DNA of 64,000 nucleotides from Dioscorea cayenensis subsp. rotundata (taxonomy: Eukaryota; Streptophyta; Magnoliopsida; Dioscoreales; Dioscoreaceae): positions 27,589,016 through 27,653,015 of the forward strand of contig NC_052475.1 of the NCBI RefSeq assembly GCF_009730915.1. The letters run 5' to 3'. Positions 22,935-35,345 of this stretch are shown here, piece by piece. The notes beneath the pieces are model-generated. The model did no database searches. It was not told the origin of the DNA and saw only the letters and a list, made by a program, of their open reading frames with translations. Within the stretch, counting starts at the first letter, position 1; each line of letters begins with the position of its first letter. The translations under genes were made by a program, and so were the position numbers.

Positions 22935-24616
22935 GGGTGGCTGAAATTAAATAAAAAACTCAAAACTTTAGGAGTAATGGGAAATCTTCTTACTTGAAAC
23001 ACTAAAATTTTCAGGAATTTGCTTAGAGCTTTCCGTATGGTCCATATTGTTAGCTAAAGTTGCAGAATTAACATGTCATCTTACTCTTTCAAGGAAAAAA
23101 AGAATACAATATTAAAAGGAAGAAATGTTTAACTGCAATACTGAATCTATGTGGTTTCTAGAGAGATTTGTCATTGAGGAACAAGAAGAAGACAAAGAGG
23201 GACCATTGATATCTTCTCTTGTCTCATATTTTGACTCATTTATCTAAAGAAGAAGAAAGTTAAAAGTTAATCTCTTTATCAATATTGTGCCAAAGCTCAC
23301 CAAACAGTCCAATTAAGTGGCCTCAATCACACCAACCTTATAAATTTATATCAAACTGCTCTTTGATTTGCATTCTATGTTTATTCATTGCTTATTTGCC
23401 TGCCAAATCTAATGCATGAATGCAAAGATCACAACCCAACATTTTCATGCATGTTAGTCAGACATTCATATTAGATTAATTCAATGAACTTGTTTGAGTC
23501 TTCTTTGTGATTATAGATTATCATTTGCAGATTGGAATATACACTAGTCCAAGATTGATTGCACATGGTGAGAAGATTGTTCTTGTTCTCTTTGGTATTT
23601 CTCAAAGACATTTGCAAGTTATATCCAAGTTTAAATGTTACAGAAGTTCTTTTGGATTATAATTTTTTTTTTTTAAAAAAAAAAAAAAACAATTACATAT
23701 ATATAACTTGTGATTAAGAAAGTCAATGTTAATTAATAAACTTGTAATTCCTGTATTAAAAGAAACAAGTGTCACATGGTAATCTTGCTCTAATTATGAA
23801 AACATCTGCACACCATTACAATTAACTCTCTGCAATGATATATATATATAATGCATCTTCAGTGAAGTTTTAAATTCATCTTATCTTAATTTTTTTATTA
23901 ATAAAAAGAAAAATTAAGATAATGTGTTCAATGTACGTATTCATTGATTTGTAAGATTTTACGAACAAACGTTGTGATTTAGTTTGGAAGGACTGTTGCC
24001 CCAGGCCAAAACATGAAGGTAGTTGGCCAGTCCAGGTACAAATTAATTAGCTTTAATTAGTTCATTGACTTTTTTTTTTTTCGGTTCTAGAGAGTGGTTA
24101 AATTTATTGTAATTTTACTTTTTTTTAAATAAAAATAAATAAATTATATATTTGTTAAAGCAAATTTTTAAAAGCGTAAATAGCTAGACATCCTCTCATC
24201 TATCATTCATTCCTTTTTTTTCACACACACACACGTGACACACACACACATATATATGATATGAAACATAAAATATATATATTATTTTTTAATATTTGAT
24301 TATGTTAAATTAGCTTTTTATATTATATCATTCTTTTATATGGTCCCATTTAGCTCGCATAAGTAATCCTTTTCATTTACAAATTTTGCAGACTTAAAAT
24401 CTTAGATACTCAATCAATTTTTATTTTATTTTATTTTTTTTTGATTGATACCACCATAGTGATATATATATATATATATATATACAATGCAAGATCAGAG
24501 AGATGATTCAGACTTCCATATGCCTTTGTAAATAGAGTTATAGCTTGGCAAAAACAAATCATAATACAATTAAAACACCATTCAGGTATTAAAAAAATAT
24601 TGCATATTGTTTGATC
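22935..24616. other. Gene-free intergenic region
   Basis: AT-rich sequence with a poly(A)/poly(T) block near 23660-23690, a (CA)n tract near 24220-24250 and (TA)n near 24462-24483. No coding or RNA signal seen. Confidence 0.5.
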
Positions 24617-24954
24617 TTAATAAATTAGACATGGGCACGGGCCGGTTAACCGGGCCCGACCCGACGGATCCGAGTCAGCTTTCGGCCTCTCCGCCGGTCC
24701 TGCCGGCCACCTGGTTTTATAAAATTTTAAATGTTTTAAATAAATTTATAAATTTATCAATATAATTTTAAATATAAAACAAAATGTCCAAAACAAATAA
24801 TAACAAACAAGGTTGGTATATGACTGGTTTTATAGGAAGTTGATATGCAATTTTTTTTAAATTAGCCAATGTGAGACTAAATTACAATAGTATAAGACTT
24901 GTTTATTGATTATAACTTTTAGTGTAGCTTTTTTGTCAAAATAAAATCTATTGG

Positions 24955-25007
24955 TAGATTAGTTAGAGCAGAGATAATAATAGTCGATGAAGTCTTAAGT
25001 TCAAATC
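24955..25007 (+). repeat. tRNA-like A-box/B-box pair (possible SINE remnant 1)
   Basis: TAGATTAGTTAG resembles a Pol III A box, and AGTTCAAATC fits the B box consensus. The spacing of about 31 bases is close to that in tRNAs. No tRNA cloverleaf forms, so a tRNA-derived SINE head inside the hAT element is the likelier reading. Confidence 0.4.
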
Positions 25008-25020
25008 ATGGTGACAACAA

Positions 25021-25325
25021 TTGTTGTTTTTTATTTTTTATTTTTAAATCAAATCTAAACTTTAAAATTTTAAAAACTATTTAGGATAATTTCAAATAAA
25101 TCACAAAAATTAAATTTTTTTATTATTATTAATTTATTTTTTTTAAATGCTTGTTATTGAATATTTTGATATTGTTGTTTTTAATTTATTTTAAATCAAA
25201 TCTAAACTTTGAAATTTTAAAAATTATTTTTGATAATTTCAAATAAATCACAAAAATGAAAACTTTTATTATTATTATATTATTTTTTTAAATGCTTATT
25301 ATTGAATATTTTGATAATGTTTTTA
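25021..25325 (+). repeat. Tandem duplication of ~147 bp inside the hAT-like element
   Basis: AAATCAAATCTAAACTTT begins at 25046 and again at 25193. The following text (GATAATTTCAAATAAATCAC, AAATGCTT.TTATTGAATA) repeats in the same order with small changes. Confidence 0.85.
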
Positions 25326-26082
25326 AAAGATCATACTTGTTAGTGTAGGATTAAATTTAAATTTTTTCAAAAATCATAGATTTGATTAAAAAAAAGGAAT
25401 ATGAGAGGATGGAAATTGAAAAAAACTTATTATATACGAAATTTATTTTACTATATAAAACAATTAAATATATAACTGAGAAATTAAAATAATAATGTTT
25501 ATTTTTTACAGTTATTTAACATTATGTTATAATAAATATTTTTATCATAATTTAGTTTTCTTTCATTAAAATATATTATTAACTTGAAAATTTAATAAAA
25601 ATTTGTTATTAATTTAACAAAATTTTAATTAGTTATTTATTCATCAAGATTTTAGTGAATAATATAATTTTAAGTTAATAATATATTTAGAAATACATAA
25701 AATTTTAGAATTTTCACCCAAAAATAAACAAAAAATATGTATGAAAGATTATAGTTTTAAATCAGCAATACGGTTATACTATTACACATGAGATTATGTT
25801 TCTTTATATTTATTTTAAATAATATTAATAACGGAGATAAGTAATACATATAAAAACAATGGATTATAATGTTGAGTAACACAAAAAAAGGTGAGTAATA
25901 CTTTTTTTTTTATAATGGTTGCTACTAACCATTAAAGTAAATAATTTGACACCAAATGCAAAAATAATGGAATGTAAAAAGATATATATAATTTAAAAGA
26001 AAGTGGAAAATTAATTTTTTATTCTTTTTAAAGTATGTTTATAGATTTTCCTCGTCTTTAATCAAATAAGGAAATAGTTTGG

Positions 26083-26133
26083 GTTAGTGGTTAAGATATT
26101 TGAAGGATGAATATAAGGTCATTGGTTCAAATT
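26083..26133 (+). repeat. tRNA-like A-box/B-box pair (possible SINE remnant 2)
   Basis: GTTAGTGGTTAAGA is a good A box, followed by GGTTCAAATT as B box after about 27 bases, then an AT-rich tail. It resembles tRNA-derived SINE heads of plants. Confidence 0.45.
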
Positions 26134-26296
26134 TAATATATATATTTTATTAATAAAAAAAATGCCCCAACCCATAACCATACCCGCTACAGTATGGGCC
26201 GGTTATGGTTTCCGGCCCGCTCCGTTGGGTCAGCTGAACCGGTTTATTTGGGTGGCCCGGGCTGGGCCAAAAAAGGCCCGTGCCCCTATTAATAAT

Positions 26297-27170
26297 ATTG
26301 TTATTATTATAATAAAATAAATATTGTTTGAATGACTATTGTTTTAAATGAATGAGTGTGTTGTAGGTTAAACATCCTTTAAATATGTTTCCATAGTTTT
26401 TTTTTTTGTTGGAACAGTATTTAAGAGTTTGTTAAGGGACAAATATGTACAGAATTACACCAGTTACGATGATTTATCGACCCATAAAGATTTGTTAATT
26501 TGGTCATGTACCATATGAGGCATATGAGGCAATAAAAATTCTACCACATACACGCCCAAAAAATTTGCGGAAACCATGCTAAACTAATAATTCCGTACCA
26601 TACAATCCTGAAAAATAAGAATATAACTCATCTCATAGAAACTTCACCGAAACTCTACACTGTCAACTATCTTTATCATCAGACTAACTAAGTGTTGACT
26701 TACGTACCTTTTTATACATATTTACTAATAATTTATATATAAGTTTGGAGGTTGTTTTTTTCTATTTTAAATGTGTGTAAATTATATGTTGCAATCAGGA
26801 GTTTGGTTTCCTCTAATTTGGTTTTCTTTTAAACCAAGGAAGTGAGATTTGCTTTATAAATGAAATCATGATAATATATAATAATATTATTATTAAATTC
26901 ATGAAATGGAATAGCCCTATGTGCAAGAATTAAATCTTCTTTCACCTCAATGCATGAAATGGTATATGATACTTGGCTTTGCTTCTTAAATATTCATACA
27001 TGCATAACATGTTCATGTGCATGTTCATCTCTCCTACAAATAATACGAAGGACCACCATTTCATTTCATCTTTTCATGCATATCTATAGCTAATTAATCT
27101 GTTCATCAAATAGATCTATAGAATTAAGTATTTCAATCCAAAAGAGTAGCTCTTTATCATCTTAATTATC
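26297..27170. other. Intergenic region and promoter of the Pro/Asn-rich gene
   Basis: AT-rich, no coding signal. The last 150 bases (CATTTCATTTCATC, TAGCTAATTAATC) form the likely promoter and leader of the gene at 27171. Confidence 0.4.
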
Positions 27171-27671
27171 ATGCAAGGCCAACCACCTTCTACTGGCCGT
27201 TCATGGTTCCGGTTGTCCTCCATGTCGTCCTTAATGGAGTCTCCACCTCAACCTTCGCCGGAGCAATCTCAGCCGACATTTTCTCCGGCATTAGCTCCAC
27301 CACCACCATCACCATCACCATCACAACCGTCACATGGAGGATCACCATCAACAATGAAGTCATCTCCCCCACCATCTCCAAAGATCATCAAGCCTGCAAC
27401 AATGGCATCACAAGCACCAATTCCAGAGCCTGAATCCAAGTCTATGTTGGCTCCTCAGCCTGAGAACATCTCCACACAACACAGCGCCAATATCGATTCA
27501 CATAACAACAACATCAAGTCCAAGAATGATGAAGAACCATATAATAACACCAATGAAACAAAGCTCAAACACACAAAGAAAGAAGGTGACCCAAAGTGGG
27601 GGACTATAACCATTAAAGGAGATAACATGGGAGCTTACATGGACCTTGCAAACCAAAACAAGAAGCAAAGC

Positions 27672-27705
<34 letters not shown>

Positions 27706-27890
27706 TGTTAAAGAAAGAAGCATCAAATGATAAACCAATGACTGCTCTTGTGAACAGTAATGTGCAAGCCATTAACAACTCAATGGTCCTCAACAATGCC
27801 TTTGCTCATAAGAACCCCGGTGTGCACTTGAACTTGATCAGCCGCCGCCGGCCGATGAGCTCTGGCAACATCCATCTTCTCAAGGCTTAA
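27171..27890 (+). CDS. Uncharacterised Pro/Ser- and Asn-rich plant protein, 239 aa
   Basis: Single open exon. The N-terminal third is rich in Pro and Ser (PPPPSPSPSQPSHGG). The middle holds GDPKWGTITIKGDNMGAYMD, then a run of Asn coded by (AAC)n near 27670-27704. The C-terminus reads ALVNSNVQAINNSMVLNN, then KNPGVHLNLISRRRP. From memory, the C-terminal NSNVQ.INNS....N.....PGVHL block is conserved in a plant family annotated only as proline-rich or hypothetical. No signal peptide, membrane segment or known catalytic domain is seen. The two conserved blocks separated by low-complexity linkers suggest a short interaction or scaffold protein; this is inference. Confidence 0.75.
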
Positions 27891-29600
27891 TAAGAGGTTC
27901 TTCTCCAATATATATATATGTGTGTATATATATATAATGTTTGAAGATTGATTGAATTGTAAATGTTTTATTGGATGGTAAATAAACAAAGGCGTGCTCA
28001 TGCCATATATGAACACACTACACAAACACAAACAATGATTCCCCATAGAAACAAAGTCTCTCCATGTTATTGAATGCAGGTAGAGAGATAAGAGAGTGAA
28101 AGAGAGAGAGAGAGAGAGAGAGAAGTAGGAGAAAGGCTTGGCCTTCCCTTTGCCTATAAGACTTGCCTACAATGATTTGAATCACTTGCCACCTTCTCTT
28201 GCTTGAAGAACAAGAGCTACAGAAGGAAGCAAACTAGTTCCATGTTTTTTCTTTCTCTTTCTCCACATTTTTGGAAGTTGGAAGCAAGTTTGGTTTCTTG
28301 CTGTACTATGAATATTGTTATCAGTGGATGGACGTATATAAAATGCTGGTTATAAAGCACAAAGTTCTCACTGTGGAGCCATTCTTATCACTTAGCACTA
28401 CTTTTCATGAATCAGGTTCTCATCTCATGCTTTGAAGTTGATTATAATTTCTGGAACTAAGATGGTGAAGCTTTAAGGAATTGGACACTCGTGACAACAT
28501 CTCATTGGATGGGAAACTCTTTCCATTGCTTGAAGGTCCAACTATGAACTAATTTTAGTTGTTTAGTGTTAGTTTTAATTAAAATAAAGAAGTCCCACTA
28601 TCGAATAAGTTAAGACAATTATTTTAAAAAAATATATTTATATATATATACACTAAAATATTAAAACTTGTGCATATATCCGCATTTGCACATTAAACTT
28701 TTCACAAATCCGAAAAAGGAGATGCTTGTATATGATTAAGATTATATAATTTCCGTGGATATACACTCAATTATAATCCCTTTGGGGATATGTATGCAAT
28801 TTTTCTAAAAAAATTATAAAAATTATTATCATTATCACCCTCCTCTAATTTAATTACCAATTGAACTCCTTCAACAAATTCAATTAAATTTAGTTATCCG
28901 TCCTTTGTTTTTCATCCAAGAAAGACTTGTTGATTTATATATCTTTTAATTTTTGTTCCATAGTTGAGAGTGGATTGTTTTCTATTCATGTGCTACTTGC
29001 TTATTCTAATATTTTAGTTTAATTTCTAAATTTGATGATGTGTCAAAATGATTGAAAATTTATTAGGCGATAAAGAAATTTGCTAGCTCTATTACCTCAA
29101 TTGGATGGCTTCTATTCCCTTTTAGATTTGATTGTGTATTTATTAGATTTAAATAAATAGGTTGATTGATAAAGCACAAGTAAACCTTCTTTGTTATGTT
29201 TATGCTTTTTATGTAGCTTAAAAATTTTTGAAGAAATTATTGACAAACTTGATCATGATCATATTTTGGTACATCTCATTGTCAACCAAACATTAAAAAA
29301 TTGATAAAAGTGTCACTTTTATCTTTTTTTTTCTTTTTTAATAATGACCTCCAAAAATATAATCATATTCTAAGTTTATTTTGGAAAAGCAGACTCAAAT
29401 ACGGGGATGTCTGTCTTTTTTTTATTGCTTTAAAATGTCTTTAAAATTAATCAATAATTGCAGCTTTGGACAATAAAATAGATTTGCAAATCTAGCAAGA
29501 AAATGAATGAAACTTATACTATAATTAAAGGTTAAAGTGTAGAGATTTGTGTTGAAGTACCATTAAACTTTTATAATATATATTAAAACATACTAACCTG
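27891..29600. other. 3' UTR of the Pro/Asn-rich gene and intergenic region
   Basis: (TA/TG)n near 27909-27937 and (GA)n at 28097-28121. The remainder is AT-rich with no coding frame. Confidence 0.5.
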
Positions 29601-29682
29601 GTGGACGTGCCGGAGTGGTTATCGGGCATGACTAGAAATCATGTGGGCTCTGCCCGCGCAGGTTCGAATCCTGCCGTTCACG
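29601..29682 (+). tRNA. tRNA-Ser(AGA)
   Basis: The acceptor stem GTGGACG (29601-29607) pairs with CGTTCAC (29675-29681), with one G-T pair and discriminator G. The anticodon stem CATGA/TCATG encloses the loop CTAGAAA with anticodon AGA at 29634-29636. A long variable arm (GGGCTC..GCCC type) and the T arm GCAGGTTCGAATCCTGC complete a class II serine tRNA of 82 nt. It reads UCU, plus UCC and UCA-type codons by wobble after A34 is changed to inosine. A T-run (29707-29713) follows as a Pol III terminator. No intron. Confidence 0.96.
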
Positions 29683-30036
29683 GTACTTAGTAACAAATAA
29701 TATTGTAATTTTTTTCCTTTTTTTTAATTTATATCAAGAATTAAGTTTTTGCATTTATAAGACACAATAAGTACTGGGTTAAAGACAATGGAAAAATATA
29801 ATCTAATTATTATCATAGACAATTGGACAGAGTTACAGCAGATTAGGATTGGCAGAACTTCATAGAAATATCAGTATATACATTTCTAAGATTTTTTTTT
29901 TAACAAATATGTGATCCATTTACTTTTTTTAAGTAAACAAAAAGGTGATCACAACTGTAGAGTCCTTGAATAAAACAGGTTCTTTCATAATCCAATGTTG
30001 CTAGAAAATACCTAGGAAGGATATTTACAGAATGTT

Positions 30037-33000
30037 TCAATGAAGAAGAAATTCGAGTACATCTCTCAATGAAATTATTCCCTCGACACGTTTGCTTATA
30101 GCGTCGACAATTACTAGTCTTCGCACAGCTGCAATGAGTGTGTGTGTGTTAGTGTTACAAATAGATTTAAACGACTGAAAGCAATACGACATATAATTCT
30201 TTTTCTTTCATAGAAGATTATGAGTACCTGGGTCTGACAATTGATCCATGACCTCATGAAGAGTGCTTGAACGAAAACAAGTATGGCATCGTCTTCGGCC
30301 ATTGATGTAAGAATTTGCCTGGTATACCTGTTGTAGAGCCTGAAGATGTAACCAAGTTAACAATTGCAATTTAAACAGTAAACAAAGAAACATGGGTAAC
30401 AGCAACCCGTGCAAGTAATCATTGGCCAAAATTCAGTCAGAAAAAAACATAACTATTTGAGACTTAAAACTCAACGAGTATATTTTATATAGTGTTCTTG
30501 TAAGTGAAAGCTTCTTCACATCCAAGAACAGTAATCAGATGAGGTGATAAGATGATATAAAGTCCTCCGGCCATCAAAGCTTTGAGGAATACTCATAAAT
30601 GGCAAATCAGATGAGTTTGTGAAATGAACTTACTTGGTGCATTGTCATTTGGTGGGGCTGAATATGAGCATACATGTCACCTTTTGCTAAAGCCAAAATG
30701 TCACTGTGTGAAGAAGGATAAATTTATTAACATTCAAATTCATAGCTAGACCTCATGCAGACAGTTGTGCAGTAAATATAACAAAGGTATCACATATACC
30801 TGCGGGAGTAAATATCGACTAATGATCCACTATCGTCAACAATTGGTATGGTACTTATCCTTCCTGAGATAAAAAACTAAAAACAATTCTGAAATCCATA
30901 CATATAACCAAAGGTAAGTTACAGGAATTTCTAATATAGTTGTGTTATCTTGCTGATTGAAGGCATGAAATAGTAACCAGGTCACACCATTTGTTCAGAA
31001 GACACTGAAAGCTAAATCTAAATTGCTATAAGTGATCAAATGCAAAATGATGAAAAACAAATTATGAGAACTAAAATAGATTTTTGGAGTTCTACACATC
31101 ATTTGCTCAGTCACATAATCATATAAATTTGTCTGACAATGTCTTGCTTCAAGTGACCTAAAACTAATATTCAGGATATATAACTAAGACAAGTTTTCTT
31201 TTTTAGAGTTCTCAACGTCCTTATTTCAGTCACATAATAATATTGATTTGGCAATGCAATTTCTTGCTTTAAGTTACCTAAAAGTAATACTCACGATCTA
31301 TAACAAACAACAATTTTCTTTCTACAGAAGTATTGCCAAAAAAAATAAAATGAAAATATTCTTGACAAGAACCAATTATTACTTCAAGCCTAATAGTTAG
31401 ATTTTGAATATCACAAAATCATGATATTTGAAAAGAAAAGTAGAATAACATGGACAACAATATCACAATCCCTGTAGCAACAATAGTCTCCAAAGGAATC
31501 AACCAAACTTTAGGTCATAGACAATGACATAAAATTTTACCTTCTAATAATAATTGAAGAGCAGAACTCAGAGGGGAATTGCTCCCCAGCATTGCTAGTT
31601 GCCGTCCATTCCCTCTACCAGTCTCCAGTAACCATGTTCCTAGAGGAATTCTGCAAATTGGGTGTTGTAGAAGTGGCAGAGCAATAATAGGCTCTCTATA
31701 ATGAGTGAAGATATCTGGTTATACAGTATTGCAAAAGAAAATGAGATTAGGCACTATAGTCTGATATGCAACACAATAAAAAAATATAGTTAAAGTTGTT
31801 ACATTTTAAAACCCCAGGAAGGCATGCAAGAGTTAGCAAGGGCATGCATGTATCTTGCGAAGAAGATTTAAATACAGGAAGAGAGGATATCTCATTTCGC
31901 ACAATCTTCAGAGCCACATCTTTGAGGCATTCTTGATCTGAGGCCTGCAGAGCAGGAAATCAAGTGACAGTTAAACCAGGTGAAGTAACATGAAAAACAA
32001 ATAGCCGTAGTTAGTCTCAAATTCATACATGGATTACAGGTCTCCGATGCATGCCTACAGGCCCATTGGAATTTTGTTGAAATTTAATTTCTTTCCAAGC
32101 AGAAACTGTATAGTTATCAAGCTCTTCCTCAGCCAATACCAGTACATTTTCCTGCAGCTGAGCCACATAGGAGAAGAATAATTCGGTCAATGTCTTTATA
32201 AAGCCTCTAGGTTCATGATCAATCCAGTTCACATCATCCTGTAAAGCACTTTGACAAACATAACTACAATAATGATTAAGCTATCTTGCATCAAAGATGA
32301 CCATGCGCAATTCAAACAAGGCTATATAATTGAGTGTTTTAACAGTTACATTGTTGAATATACTAAAACATATGCACATCCTTGCATGCCTGCACACATT
32401 GATACATGTATTCTCAAGCAAAAAACAAATCTGTATCTATATATGCAAACGTTAAAAATGGAAGTTCTACACATGCCTATTACGTAAGTATGATTGTAAA
32501 CCCAAAATATTGGCTCAAGTGCAGTTTCAAGCCAAAATCACACTGGGAGAATCTGTTTCCAGCACAAAATTGGCATGGACCAAGGCCATCCAAAGATACA
32601 GGCTTGCTTCATCAGGACTGACTTGGCATAACTCACATTTCAAAAAGGGCAAAAGCAGAAAAGCAGAAAAAAAAATGTTAAACACCAAACATTACATTAT
32701 AGATACATTGTCATGCCAATCATCATCACAAATTGTTTCATAGTAGCATACCCCTTTAAGAATTGATATAAAGTCAGAAGCAGTTAACATTCCCGTCACA
32801 GTGGCTCTGAGCTCATCCCATATAGGAACAACAAACAAGCCCTGTGAGAGAAAAACAAGTACCTTTTAGAGAATAACAAGTAACAGCACATGAGCCAAAG
32901 AAAAGATACTTTAATTAAATAACATGAATCTTAAGTGCACGACTTACAAGTTATCTTAATTCAAATAAAAAGGTGAGGAAACTATTACCCCAACTACATA

Positions 33001-34991
33001 CTATGTTATAATGAAAACAAGGTTATGGCAACAGGGAACTTAAAAGCTGGCTATGCCACCTTCTTCTTGTTGTTTGACTGACATCTCAGAGGGAAAATGC
33101 AATTATCTGGCCATATCTTTTCGTTGTTCATGGGAGCTTAACGCCAGGCTAAAAGAATCGAGATGACAGAATATTGGTAACTATTTTGAGTGAAAAAAAA
33201 AAACCTCCTCTATGGCATAAGGACTGCAGGTAATTCTACTATTCAGTAAACATTCTCAGAAGTGAGAATGAAATTATAATAATATCAAGACATCCATTAT
33301 AATAAAATCATCACTATCATTTTGGCTATTATTATAGACTAACAGAAGCATTATCATTATCATTTTGGTCACTGGTACAGAACAACAGAAGGTATAAGAT
33401 GTGAACCAAACTAGAAGGTTGCTTTTAAGCTTTCGATTCTTCAATCACTGATAGATACAATTTCAAAGAGTATTGAGTGGAAAGCGAAAAGAAAAGAAAA
33501 GGACAAAAAAAAAAAGGAAGATAAGAAATTGCAGACTTACCTCTTCATACATGATTTGAAATGCCTTCTTAACAGGCATTTGAGCATCAATAATAACTAC
33601 CTGCAAATCATCAGTGAAAATGACCATAAAGTACATAGTAAGATCACAGCTTGGAGTGTGACACCGGTCTATATATAAACACAACTGGCATACCTTGCTT
33701 GACATGGGAAGTGTATCATACACAGTATGGGATGATAGAAGCCTAGATATCCAACTTCGGGAAACTTGTATGTCTGTTTCTGACAACTGTGCCTGGCTAG
33801 GTGATGGGGCCTGATTGGTCAAAAATAAATAAACAAAGAAAAGTCTACACGCTACATATCACTGTTTCAGGTAAGTCAACCATATAGAGGCAACTAAAAC
33901 AAGAAGACAATGATAGAATGTGAAGAAACATGTCACTTACTGTGTATAAAGCAGTACCCTCATCCATATCCATGGTTCTAATAATGTGTGGTTCATACTG
34001 TAATGCTGGAGCGGCAACATCAGGTTCCGCTATATATAGCCAATTATTTACCACTCCAAATCCATCAGAGATACAAGGTTGCCTTTCATCACATCGCCAT
34101 ATCCCATCAGCCAAGAATCGGTACTGAAAAAGATAGAGAGAACATGATTTCTTTTTGTGTAAACTACATCATCTTTCAACCACAAAATTTATCATATCAT
34201 GCATGCTATCTGATATGAATCCATGTGATAGTAGTTAACCAGACTATGGAAATCAATTTACCATTTGCCATTTTCTCATAAGTAATTTCAGTACAACTAG
34301 GGGAAGTAATGATGGGAGAGCGGAGGAAGCAGCACTCTCCAAAACCAAACAACAAGCTAGAATGCCCGTATGCTCAAAATAAGATCACAGGGTGATATAC
34401 ATTACCGACAACCATATTACTTAAAAATTTCACATGCATTTCTGAGACTAGCTTTTCAGATGGGTTGTCTTGGCTCCGATTGAGATGCCAAACTAGGTAA
34501 TTTGATAACTAGTGTAGCAGGGATTGCATGATTGGGAGTCACAATGGTGTGCCACCAAAGTGAAAAGCTCAGAAAAGGTAATCACAAGGTGGACTTAAGA
34601 TTTCATGTCACCAGTATCACAAAAGACCCCAAGATCCATAAATCTTCATGATTTCTTGATCTATAACATGGCAAAGCGGCAAAAAAAGAAGCAGAATACA
34701 AGAAATAAGCCAGGATTTTCGAAACCTCACCTGGTGGTAACCAGGAAGAAGATCAATTGACGACTGAAAAGTCCCGGGTGAACCATCCACCGGCGTCATC
34801 TGATAATGCCGAGTCCAGCTATATCAAAAATCACCACCCAAAAGATCACATTTTTACCGACAAAATCACAACGAGAACATAAAAAAATAGGAAAACAAAA
34901 GGAAAAGAGAAAGCAAGAAAAACCTCGTGAAAGTTCCCGTGATGAGGACCTGACGGCCGCCATAGGGCCACGAAAAGGTCACCAAAACCAT
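30037..34991 (-). CDS. SNF4: SNF4-like protein, SnRK1 beta-gamma regulatory subunit (CBM48 + CBS domains)
   Basis: Thirteen exons on the minus strand: 34924-34991, 34731-34818, 33941-34123, 33694-33810, 33541-33600, 32752-32841, 32029-32157, 31803-31944, 31541-31714, 30800-30863, 30634-30703, 30228-30339 and 30037-30128. They join to 1389 nt, 462 residues, all in phase. Residues 4-90 are an AMPK-type CBM48 glycogen/starch-binding module (FSWPYGGRQVLITGTF, then NNWLYI). Four CBS repeats follow at roughly 135-205, 225-290, 310-375 and 400-460, including GLFVVPIWDE and STIPIVDDSGSLVDIYSRSD. The plant-only CBM-CBS fusion is the usual gamma subunit of SnRK1, the energy-sensing kinase complex of the cytosol and nucleus. 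Exon 7 has two possible acceptors 6 nt apart. Confidence 0.95.
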
Positions 34992-35345
34992 CGCCGCCGC
35001 CGCCTCAAACACACTACCAGCCCGAAACTACAGCCCCCAATCGGACCACAAATCCTCAAAAAGGGCAAAACCTAAAGACGAATCCCTCCATACAATCACA
35101 TACAAATTCGAAGCCGTGAGGCCAAACCCTAAAAACAAAAGAAGCAAATCGCACGAATCCAAGAGAATTTGGGGAATACGGTGAGATTTGAGGGAGGAAT
35201 CAAGGCGAAAGGGGTTTCCTTTCGGGCAAATCGAAGAATTTGGGAAGAAGCGAACAGAGAGAGTTGCTGTGAAGTCTCCGCCGAGAGCGAAGGAGGAGGA
35301 GGGAAACGATATCTCGGTGAATCGCGCGGTAAAAAAAACTAAAAA
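34992..35345 (-). promoter_or_regulatory. 5' leader and proximal promoter of the SNF4-like gene
   Basis: GC-richer than its surroundings, with GA/CT-rich stretches and AGGGTTT-type sequence (read on the minus strand near 35130). The open frames that cross it have no protein-like features. Confidence 0.45.

Larger units (their letters stand above)
24625..26288. mobile_element. Nonautonomous hAT-like element, about 1.66 kb
   Basis: The left end TTAGACATGGGCACGGGCCG and the right end, reading inward, TAGGGGCACGGGCC form an inverted repeat. GC-rich subterminal blocks (GGGCCCGACCCGACGG and GGCCCGGGCTGGGCC) sit at each end, and the interior is very AT-rich. A near-perfect 8-bp duplication flanks it: TTAATAAA (24617-24624) and TTAATAAT (26289-26296). 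There is no transposase. The terminal motif GTGGGCACGGGCCGG matches the 277-bp element at 8079-8355. The interior holds a tandem duplication and two tRNA-like promoter pairs. Confidence 0.75.

Noticed and set aside
27780-28046. Minus-strand 88-residue open frame overlapping the end of the Pro/Asn-rich gene
   Set aside because: It is antisense to a better-supported coding frame and crosses a microsatellite.
28095-28300. Possible microRNA hairpin after the (GA)n tract
   Set aside because: Short complementary segments do not extend to a stem of 20 or more pairs, and no known plant microRNA sequence was recognised.
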